Shown here: one piece after another, positions 44,236-52,900 of the stretch
Layout of the letters: the number at the start of each line of letters is the position of its first letter
How positions within the stretch are numbered: the stretch's first letter is position 1
NCBI GenBank assembly: GCA_910584165.1
Contig: CAJTZU010000001.1
Coordinates: 310,001-374,000 of the forward strand
DNA from: an uncultured Bacilli bacterium
GTDB taxonomy: Bacteria; Bacillota_I; Bacilli_A; RF39; UBA660
Length of the DNA stretch: 64,000 nt
Direction of reading: 5' to 3'
Notes under the pieces: generated by a model
Seen by the model: the letters and a program-made list of their open reading frames with translations, nothing else
Databases searched by the model: none
What the model was told of the DNA's origin: nothing
Position numbers and translations under genes: made by a program

Positions 44236-44844
44236 TTATCCTCCCATAATTTCATTTACTTGATTCATAAATTTTTCTTTATCTTTTATCTCGAAATATC
44301 CTTCTACTTTTCCTTTTAAAGAACCATCTTTATAAATGAGAAGAGCAGGAAATTCTTGGATATCATATTCATTTTCTTTTTCTTCCTCAAAAGATACTTT
44401 ATAAAAAAGAGTATCACTAGGAAGTTCTTTCGTTATTTCTTTAATAGGAATAGATTTTAATAGGCACTGAATAGAAGATTCTTGATAGCACTCTATAAGT
44501 ACTAAAGAATTTCCATTTACTCTCTTTTCTATTTCAGAAGATTCTACCATGAAAAATTCAGAAAGTGGTACTGCTCCATAACGATCTACAAATAAATCCT
44601 TCGTAGTTCTTTTATCTTCTTCTATTTCTTTTTCTATTTTTTTGCACTCTTCTTCTGTTTTACCAACACGAATAGCTCCTATTGGACATTCTCTTTCGCA
44701 TTTTCTACAAGATATGCATTTGTCATTGTCAATTTTAATTGTCTCTTTTTCTTCATCCCAAGTAAGTGCCCCTGTTGGACATGCAGCGATTCCCCCACAT
44801 TCACTTGCATTATCACAAATTTTAAAATTTACGTATACTGCCAT
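44236..44844 (-). CDS. 4Fe-4S ferredoxin fused to a thioredoxin-like domain
   Basis: 202 residues. The first 60 form a ferredoxin: an irregular first set (Cys10, 16, 22, with spacing of five) and a regular CISCRKCEREC P-set (Cys43, 46, 49, 53). Residues about 95-200 look like a thioredoxin fold with the cis-Pro strand EFPALLIYKDGSLKGKVEG, but the CxxC is absent (only IECYQESSIQC). A cluster-bearing partner of the upstream desulfurase is plausible. GGAGGA before the ATG. Confidence 0.8.
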   Translation of the reverse strand: MAVYVNFKICDNASECGGIAACPTGALTWDEEKETIKIDNDKCISCRKCERECPIGAIRVGKTEEECKKIEKEIEEDKRTTKDLFVDRYGAVPLSEFFMVESSEIEKRVNGNSLVLIECYQESSIQCLLKSIPIKEITKELPSDTLFYKVSFEEEKENEYDIQEFPALLIYKDGSLKGKVEGYFEIKDKEKFMNQVNEIMGG

Positions 44845-44855
44845 AATAGTTCCTC

Positions 44856-45995
44856 CTATTTATTTTTCTTTCTTAACATATTAATAGATAAAATTAGTTT
44901 ATCTACTAATTCTTTCACATCACTTTCCGTATTATATTTTCCAATACTAATACGAATTGGGCTATAATTTTCTAAGTCTGCATGGCATGCTACTAATACA
45001 TGAGAAGGTTCTGAAGAAGAGGCATTACAGGCAGAGCCTGTTGATATATAAATACCAAAGGATTCTAGTACTAATAATAATTCATCCCCCTTTACTCCCT
45101 TAAAAGCAATACAAGAAGTATTAGGCATACGATTTTCTAAGTCTCCATAGATATGTACATCGTCTATAGAAGAAAGAATATCCTCTTCCATTTTATCTCT
45201 TAATGTCTTAATTCTTTCATTTTCACCACCTTCTTCTAATAAAAGTTCTATTGCTTTTCCAAGCCCTATAATATAAGGTGCATTTTCAGTTCCGCCCCTT
45301 CTACTACCTTCTTGATGCCCAAAAATAAGTGGTGTATAAGGAATACATTCTCTAATGTATAAAGCTCCTACTCCTTTGGGAGCATAAATTTTATGTCCTG
45401 CTAAAGTAAGAGTATCTGCTCCTAACTCATTAACATCAATTTCTATTTTACCAACCGCCTGTACCGCATCTACATGAAATAAAATACCATGCTCATGTGC
45501 AATACTACCAATTTCTTTTATTGGATAAATATTACCTATTTCATTATTTGCTAGCATAACAGTAATTAATAGAGTATCTTCTCTAATACTTTTCTTCAAT
45601 TCTTCTAAATCTAATCTACCACATTCATCAACTGATAAATACGTAACTTCATATCCAATACTGCTCAAATAAGACATTGTCTCCATAATAGAAGCATGCT
45701 CTATACTAGTAGTAATAATATGCTTTTTATCTCGATTATTTCTAACAGCACTCATAATAGCTGTTACATTACTTTCACTAGCACAACTCGTAAATAAAAT
45801 CTCTTCAGATTCTGCGTGTAATAGTTTTGCCACCAAACTTCTAGCCTCTTCTATTTTTTCTTTTACAGAACTTCCAAACGAATAAATACTACTAGGATTT
45901 CCATATTCTTCTTCAAAATATTCCTTCATTGCTTCTACTACTTTTTCATCACATTTTGTAGTAGCATTATTATCAAAATAGATATTTTTATCCAT
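44856..45995 (-). CDS. Cysteine desulfurase, NifS/IscS type
   Basis: 379 residues from ATG 45995. PLP-site Lys in LAGHKIYAPKGVG, His/Asp/Gln partners in HVDAVQAVGKI, and the mobile catalytic-Cys loop STGSACNASSSEPSH of the IscS class. It makes persulfide from cysteine for Fe-S clusters or tRNA thiolation. Heads the operon with the ferredoxin-Trx and SDR genes and is the only desulfurase visible for SufU at 29392-29832. Confidence 0.95.
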   Translation of the reverse strand: MDKNIYFDNNATTKCDEKVVEAMKEYFEEEYGNPSSIYSFGSSVKEKIEEARSLVAKLLHAESEEILFTSCASESNVTAIMSAVRNNRDKKHIITTSIEHASIMETMSYLSSIGYEVTYLSVDECGRLDLEELKKSIREDTLLITVMLANNEIGNIYPIKEIGSIAHEHGILFHVDAVQAVGKIEIDVNELGADTLTLAGHKIYAPKGVGALYIRECIPYTPLIFGHQEGSRRGGTENAPYIIGLGKAIELLLEEGGENERIKTLRDKMEEDILSSIDDVHIYGDLENRMPNTSCIAFKGVKGDELLLVLESFGIYISTGSACNASSSEPSHVLVACHADLENYSPIRISIGKYNTESDVKELVDKLILSINMLRKKNK

Positions 45996-46052
45996 AGGCA
46001 CCCCCCATATTAATTTTATTATACTATAAGTAAATCTATTTTACTACAAAAG

Positions 46053-46079
46053 AAAAGAATAAAAACATATTATTCTTTT
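46053..46079 (-). terminator. Terminator after the acyltransferase-HD gene
   Basis: AAAAGAATAA/TTATTCTTTT stem beginning in the last codon, then TTTTCTTTT on the minus strand. Confidence 0.75.
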
Positions 46080-47575
46080 GTCACTTCTCTATAATATTCT
46101 TTATATTTTTCAATATCAGATGTAATATCAGCTATATCGTTTAAAAATTTCTCATATTCTTCATCTTTGATATAACATCTATCATTTTCTTTAGAAAATC
46201 TATTTCTCAATTCCGCACGTTCTCTTTCAAACATCTCATCTTCGGTCATCTCTTTAAAATGTTTCATACTATAAGCCCTTGTTCTTGTAACCATTGTCTT
46301 TAAATCTGGTGTCCTATCAGCAGAAGCTATTAATTTTCCATAGACACTTCTAGGCTCTCCTTCTAAAGAGGAGCGGTGATCTTCTATAGCCTCTTTTATA
46401 ATAATTCTTTCTTCCTCTGTAAAAAATTCCTTCATCTTTTCATTTTCATAGAACATATTAGCAGATACTATTTCATGTTCTTCCTTATTAATATGATGAC
46501 CAATATCATGAAATGCAGCAATCGTATAAACCATATCTAAATTAATATCTTTTAATTGTTTAGATAGAGTAAAACTTCTTTTTAATACTTGTACAATATG
46601 ATTAATACCATGGCCGTCATTATTTTTTTCATACTCTGGAAATATTTCTCTTTCCACATATTCCTTTAATTCTGGGTTAATTCTACTAGTTTTCTTTTCT
46701 TTAACATGCTTTTCTTCTATGTTGATAACAGTATCTGCCCTTTCTTCTAATAATTCTGGATGGTCAAAGATATATTGAATCATCTTAATGGATTTCGCAA
46801 AATAGTATCCATCCGCAACGCGCTCATCGAAATTAATGCCAAACTCACATAAATCTCTTAATTCTCTTTTACCATCACTAGTAATAATTTCTTCTTTTTT
46901 AATTTCACCCATAGTCGCTAAAGAGGAACACGTTCCAAAATCATTGATATTGTGATAGATTGCTCCACACTTTATAGAACCTAAATTAGAAACAATGATA
47001 CTACTATAATATAAGTTATCTTTTACTAAAGACGTTGGTAATTTACCCTTTTGGTCTAACCATTTAAATAATCCCATTAATGGTACTCTTATGATATTAG
47101 GAAGTTTTCCTAAAGTATCAATAGCGTTATTAGCGCCTTCTTTTTTATCCTTTTTACTTCTTATTCTAGATACTTTCTCTTTAATTTTTAGACTAACTGT
47201 TTCTAAAGTATCTTCTGGTTCTATAGGAATCATAATCATCATCTGTTCTGACTTATCTTCAAAAGTTACTTTTGCTACAAAGGAAATGACTACATCATTA
47301 TGCTCAAAAACATGCCTATTCGCAACAAAATAATTTAATCTAGGACGATTATAAAAAGTTTTACCAATAGCCATAACAAACGTTGGAAAATAGGTTAAAT
47401 CCATATCTTCACTTTTTTTCCTATTTACATATTTTACCAACTCTGTTAAATCCATTTTTTGATTGATATAAACATCACTATCACAACGATTTGGTTTTAA
47501 GTCAATAGATATTTGTGCCATTCCCGTTAAATCTCTTACACGTCTTCCGTCTTTACGGTCTCCAAACTTCCTCAT
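46070..47575 (-). CDS. E2-type acyltransferase-like domain fused to an HD domain
   Basis: 501 residues, two domains. Residues about 10-285 follow the CAT/lipoyl-E2 catalytic fold (LTYFPTFVMAIGKTF, VSNLGSIKCGAIYHNIND, then FDERVADGYYFA). In E2 enzymes that last motif is DHRVxDG; here the catalytic His is Glu251, while the Asp-Gly is kept. Residues about 315-480 are an HD domain (GHGINH at 321-326, FHDIGHH with His356-Asp357, EDHRSS, SADRTPD). I know of no common protein with this pairing. Possibly a dead acyl-binding sensor ruling a phosphohydrolase. Confidence 0.85.
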   Translation of the reverse strand: MRKFGDRKDGRRVRDLTGMAQISIDLKPNRCDSDVYINQKMDLTELVKYVNRKKSEDMDLTYFPTFVMAIGKTFYNRPRLNYFVANRHVFEHNDVVISFVAKVTFEDKSEQMMIMIPIEPEDTLETVSLKIKEKVSRIRSKKDKKEGANNAIDTLGKLPNIIRVPLMGLFKWLDQKGKLPTSLVKDNLYYSSIIVSNLGSIKCGAIYHNINDFGTCSSLATMGEIKKEEIITSDGKRELRDLCEFGINFDERVADGYYFAKSIKMIQYIFDHPELLEERADTVINIEEKHVKEKKTSRINPELKEYVEREIFPEYEKNNDGHGINHIVQVLKRSFTLSKQLKDINLDMVYTIAAFHDIGHHINKEEHEIVSANMFYENEKMKEFFTEEERIIIKEAIEDHRSSLEGEPRSVYGKLIASADRTPDLKTMVTRTRAYSMKHFKEMTEDEMFERERAELRNRFSKENDRCYIKDEEYEKFLNDIADITSDIEKYKEYYREVTKE

Positions 47576-47666
47576 ACTATCATCTACTCTCTAAATCTAT
47601 TATATCAAGTTTTTTTTATGGTTTCAAAGTTTTTTTAAACTATGGTATAATATTTTTGGTGATAAC

Positions 47667-48392
47667 ATGAAAAAATATGAAATCATTTTACTAGATTTAG
47701 ATGATACTTTAATTGATAACTTAGAAAATGTAAGATATGCTTACCGCAAAATGGTAGAATTTATGGATGAAAAATACACAGAAGAAGGATTTAATCGGTG
47801 GTATAACCTAGATAAACAATTTTGGATTGATTTTAGTAATCAAAAAATAGAAGCTCCTTTAGAATATAAAAGTAATCACGATGACTTTGTAAAATATGTA
47901 AGAAGTCTACGTTATATGATATATTTTGATAATCAAATTTCTTTAGAAAAAGCATTTGAAATTAATGATTTATTTCTTGATAGTTTAAACGAACTAGTTG
48001 TTCCGGTAGAAGGCGCTAAAGAAATTCTTGAATATCTCCATTCTAAATATAGATTGGTGATTGCTACAAATGGTCCTACTAGCGCTGTAGAATCTAAACT
48101 AAAAAAAATAGGCTGTCTAAATCTGATTGATAGTATTTTTTCTGCTGATATGACAAAAAATACAGTTACCAAACCTGATAATAAATATTTCGATGAATTA
48201 TTAGAATTTATAAATTTTCATGATAGAAAAAAAATACTAATTATTGGAGACTCTTTACGCTCTGAAGTACAAGGAGGAATGAATAGCGGAATTGATTCTA
48301 TTTGGTTTAATAGATATCAAAAACAGTTACCAAATAATTATGCTCCTACCTATATTGTAGAAAAGCTAATAGAAATTAAAAATATCATTTAA
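47667..48392 (+). CDS. HAD hydrolase, YjjG (pyrimidine nucleotidase) type
   Basis: 241 residues: ILLDLDDTLIDNLEN (I), LVIATNGPTSAVESKLKKIG (II), TKPDNKYFDELL (III) and ILIIGDSLRSEVQGGMNSGID (IV). The motif forms and size fit the noncanonical pyrimidine nucleotidase YjjG group, which removes odd dUMP/dTMP analogues. GGTGATAAC before the ATG; single gene. Confidence 0.85.
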   Translation: MKKYEIILLDLDDTLIDNLENVRYAYRKMVEFMDEKYTEEGFNRWYNLDKQFWIDFSNQKIEAPLEYKSNHDDFVKYVRSLRYMIYFDNQISLEKAFEINDLFLDSLNELVVPVEGAKEILEYLHSKYRLVIATNGPTSAVESKLKKIGCLNLIDSIFSADMTKNTVTKPDNKYFDELLEFINFHDRKKILIIGDSLRSEVQGGMNSGIDSIWFNRYQKQLPNNYAPTYIVEKLIEIKNII

Positions 48393-48422
48393 AAACGTTC
48401 AGATTAACTGAACGCTTTTTTT
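48391..48422. terminator. Bidirectional terminator
   Basis: AAAACGTTCAG/CTGAACGCTTTTTTT stem between convergent genes. Confidence 0.85.
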
Positions 48423-49911
48423 ATTTTTCTAAATTTTCCTCTTGCTCATCTAAATCATCATCCACTTCATCTAATTGCGGAATAGATTCTATGGTATTTT
48501 CTTCGAAAGTATCCTTTTCCTTCTTTTCGTAAGATGAAATATATTTTTTATCATTTTTCTTTCCCATCACAACAACTAAAACAATAATAACAAGAAGTTC
48601 TACAATAGAAATAATCAAGAATAAGTTTGACTCTTTTATCTCATTTGATTCTTCTTTTTCTTTTAGTGAACCAATAGATGACATAGTGACAAAATATTCA
48701 CTCCCCTTTTCTATTTCAAATTCAACAAAACTATTTTTTACGTTTAAGTTCTCTTTAAAAGGAAATAATTTAGAATTCTCATATTGATAAACACTTACAA
48801 CAGATTCATCTTCAAATTTATCTTCAACAAATACTTTTACTTTTATCCCTTTTGGTAATTCTCCTTTATGTTTGAAACTTGCATATACTCCTTCTGCATA
48901 ATTAGAAGCTTTAGCAATTTCTTTTTTCTTATCAGATTGATAAAGAATAGTTGTTAAAACATCTTTAGGATTACTTACTTTATTTCCATCTACAATCCAA
49001 GTATACTTTAAACTTTTGTTTTCATCGTAATAATTAAAATTTACAAGTTTCTTTTTTTCTCTTATTTTATCTATCATTTTAGCAGGAATAACAGTATCTT
49101 TAGTAATGGTAATATCAATATTAGGACTATTAGAATCATTTAGTAAATTTTCTAAATCTTCTAATGAAGATTCCTCTTTTCTCGTTACTTTTAAATTGAT
49201 TTTATTTTGTATTCCAGATTCAGAAGTAACAATAATATCAAAACTATTATCACCCATCTTTAATTCTTTTTTTCCTACACCTGTTACGTTTGCTTTAGGG
49301 TCCTCTGTTTCAGCTTTTATCTCAATACTAGTAATATTATTTCCAACACTTAATGTATAATGATTATTATCCTTTTTATTTAAAGTATATCCTGTTACAG
49401 ATAATTCTTTTAAATTATTATTTTTAGATAAATTACTATTAGTATTCGAATTACTTGGTTTATTGTTATTACTGTTATTTGGCTTATTACTGTTAGTAGG
49501 TTTATTTGTATTGGTATTAGTATTTGATTGTTTCTTAGCTACTACATTAACATTTATTGTCATTTTATCTCCTGCTAAATCTTCCCCATCAAAGGTTGCT
49601 GCATCTAATTCTAAGGTTATAGTAGTAGAGCCAACTTTATTTCCTTTTACAGTAATGGTACCTCTTTTTGTTTCATTTTCGCCAACCATTCCTGTTCCCC
49701 AAGAACTAGTACTAACAGTAGCAACATCACGATTATTTGATTTTATAGAAACATCTCCAATGGTATTATAAGCAGTAATAATGAAAGTTTTAGAACTTCC
49801 TTCCTCTATTGTCAAAGAATTAGTTGAAAGAGAAACTCCTCCCTTTGCTAAAACATTAACTGGAAGCAGTATAAATAATGATAATAATATACTATAAAAA
49901 ATTTTTTTCAT
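48421..49911 (-). CDS. Membrane-anchored Big_2/cadherin-like surface protein
   Basis: 496 residues. Signal peptide 1-22 (FYSILLSLFILLPVNVLA); an Ig-like Big_2-type domain about 24-125 (VSLSTNSLTIEEGSSKTFII); an Asn/Thr/Pro-rich linker 126-166; a cadherin-like beta-sandwich 167-243 (LKELSVTGYTLNKKDNNHYTL); an alpha/beta region; one membrane helix about 429-450; and an acidic cytoplasmic tail. The start is 3 bases past the protease stop with GGAGG inside that gene, so the two are made together. It may hold the dockerin protease or its complex at the surface; no cohesin is recognisable. Confidence 0.8.
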   Translation of the reverse strand: MKKIFYSILLSLFILLPVNVLAKGGVSLSTNSLTIEEGSSKTFIITAYNTIGDVSIKSNNRDVATVSTSSWGTGMVGENETKRGTITVKGNKVGSTTITLELDAATFDGEDLAGDKMTINVNVVAKKQSNTNTNTNKPTNSNKPNNSNNNKPSNSNTNSNLSKNNNLKELSVTGYTLNKKDNNHYTLSVGNNITSIEIKAETEDPKANVTGVGKKELKMGDNSFDIIVTSESGIQNKINLKVTRKEESSLEDLENLLNDSNSPNIDITITKDTVIPAKMIDKIREKKKLVNFNYYDENKSLKYTWIVDGNKVSNPKDVLTTILYQSDKKKEIAKASNYAEGVYASFKHKGELPKGIKVKVFVEDKFEDESVVSVYQYENSKLFPFKENLNVKNSFVEFEIEKGSEYFVTMSSIGSLKEKEESNEIKESNLFLIISIVELLVIIVLVVVMGKKNDKKYISSYEKKEKDTFEENTIESIPQLDEVDDDLDEQEENLEK

Positions 49912-49914
49912 TAA

Positions 49915-52900
49915 TTAATTTCCTCCTTTTAATTCTTTAATCTTATTATAAATTTGTACATAATCTAAATAATTTACTTTGCCATCTTCAGATATATCTG
50001 CAGATATTAAATATTCATTAATTAATTCCTTTTTAGAAGAATCTGGGTATTTTACTTTTTGAATATGATTATACACTGTTACATAATCCAAATAGTTTAT
50101 TTTTCCATCTCCATTTACATCTCCACTTACAATATTTATTAATTCTTCATAAAGTTTTCGTCCTTTTAGTATTTTTGTTTTACCACCTGTAAAAAGAACT
50201 TTTTTTCCATCTATTTCTTTAGTATCTACTTCTATATTATAACTATTTCCCAATTTTATATTATCTTGAAAATTTCTTAAACTTGTATTAATAGGAATTC
50301 TACTAATATATTTTTTTTCAGAATCATAATGATATTTCTCAATTGTAAATGGTACTTCTTCTTTTTTCCACTGTGCATAAAGAGTAATTGTATATTCTTT
50401 TCCAAACAAATTCTCATCTATCGTAACAGTAGTTTCATCTCCTAATGAAATTCCTGTTCCATCATTTTTTGTATTCCATCCTACAAACTCATAATTCTCG
50501 CGAGTAAAAGTATTCTTTAAAATTTTAATACTGTTATTAAGATATCCAATATTATCTTTCATCAAACCAATACCACCATTGGCATCAAATCTAATAGTAT
50601 ATTCTTTTCTTTCCCATTGGGCATACAACTTTAATATAGAATCTTCTACATTGTTAAAATTAATTACCTCATTTTCTTGATATGAAGTACCTGTTCCATC
50701 TGCCTTCGTATTCCACTCTTTAAAAATATATCCACTTTTTTCATAATTATTGGAAGAGATTTTAGTATCAGAATTGTTGAATGCTATATCAAATAAAACT
50801 GTTTTTGACATAACCATATTATTCATTTTATAATCTGATTTTAATATACCTCCATTAGCATCATATATAATATTATAGGCATTTCCAATCCAATGAGCAA
50901 CAATCTGTTCTTCCCCCATAAATTCAGAATTATATTTAATAGAAGTTCCTGCGTTTTTATTCGACCAACCATTAAATGCATAACCATCTCTTGTAGGCAT
51001 TGGCAATTCTCCATAAATATCACCATAACGAATTTTCTTTTTATCTGGAGTTACTATACCACCATTTGCATTAAAAATAACAACTTTTTCTTCCCCAATC
51101 CACTGAGCATATAAAGTAATTGTTTCTTTATCCTTTAAGGCACTGATTTGTCCTAAATCTTGATAGCTTTCACCTGTTCCATCTGCTTTTGTATTCCATT
51201 TTTTAAGAACGTAATTTTCCTTAGTAAAAGTACTCTTTAATAATTGATAGTTTTTATTTACTTCTACTTCTACACTATCCATAGTTCCAGTTCCACCGTT
51301 CGCATCAAAAATAATATTATAATGAGGAATATAAGAAACAGTAATAGGTACATCTTTAATATATCCATCATAATAGCTTTCTATATGAATAGTTGTCTTT
51401 CCTTCAGATTGAGGAATAATGTTGCCATCAGAATCAATTTTTACAATATCTTCATCATTAGAACTATATTTTATTTTTCTAGCAGAATTTGTCTTAGGTG
51501 TTATATACTCATAAACATTAACTTTTGTATTCAATTTATGATTTAATGATATTTCTGGAATAGAAGTATATTTAAAATCCACAAACGATAAAACAGGTAT
51601 TCTATTTATTCCATCAACATTTTTAATAATCCAATTTGTATTAAAATCATTCCATAAAGCATAGTTAGCTTCTTTTAATAATTCTTCTAATTGAGTATCT
51701 TTATCATACATATTTACGTTTTTGGCATTAGAACAATAACTTTCATCATCTCTATAACACAATCTAGAATTAGGGAATTTTAACATATTTATACTACTAA
51801 TAGAAAGATTACTCGTCCATACTTCTCCCAATAATCCACCAACATTTTTGGTTATAACTGTAGAAAGAATATTATAAATATTCAAATTTCCATACGCTTT
51901 AGAGAGTAATAGACTATCATCATTTCCATCTTCATATTTTCCTACAAATTCACCTTCTAATTGAATATCATGTATATCAACATCTCCACCATAAATATGA
52001 GAAGCTAAATAGGCAGCATCTTTAATCTCTTTTGTATCTATATCTAAGTCTAAGTAAATATTAGAAATACTTATTTTTCCATCAAATACTTCTAGAGTTC
52101 CAAATAAGCCACCACCATAAACGCTTGATAAAGTACTATCAGAATTAGCACCATTGTAAATGCCTCTTATCTTACTATTCCTAACCACAATATTTTCAAA
52201 AGTTGCATAATATCCATTATCACTAGATTCATTTACAAATTTAGATACAAGAACACCACAATTACCACCTTGACAAGCCATATCAAAATCTTCTAATACT
52301 AAATTTCTTATACTTGCATTACCTAATGTTGTTCCAAACAATCCGTTTCCATTATTATTCCATTCTTTCCAAGTAGTTCCATTGATATTACAGCTTATAT
52401 AATTATTTTGATATAACCCTTTTATAGTATGACCATTTCCATCTAAACTGCCGCTAAAGCCATTAATAGATTTCCATCCAAAACCTTGAGGGCAAGTATT
52501 GGAAGGATATGATAAATTTCCTCCTGTTTTCGTTGCTTCTTTCAAATCTATATCATTTCCTAATACATAATAAGCATCTAAATCATCTTGAATACTTGCT
52601 AAATGTTCCGGTGTCCTTATAATATAAGGATTACTTTTAGTTCCCTCTCCTTCCAAAGGAAGTCGGTATGTTATTGTAAGAGTAGAGTCTGTATAATATC
52701 CTTTATAATAAGTTCTTAATTGATAAGTACCTTCAGGAATTCCTTTTTTTAGAGTAATCGTTGCATAAATATTATTCGCAGCAACTGAAGTATTCGTATA
52801 AGAAGAAATATAATTACTATAATCTACCCCCTCTTTATAAAGATAATAAAGAGCATTCTCGCCTGATGCTATATTTTTAGTGGAAGAATATGCTTTAAAA

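Noticed and set aside
49463..49771. Leu/Val-rich plus-strand frame
   Set aside because: Antisense of the Asn/Thr-rich linker of the surface protein.
50841..51546. Several small frames within the protease repeats
   Set aside because: Shadows of the B-repeat coding sequence on both strands.
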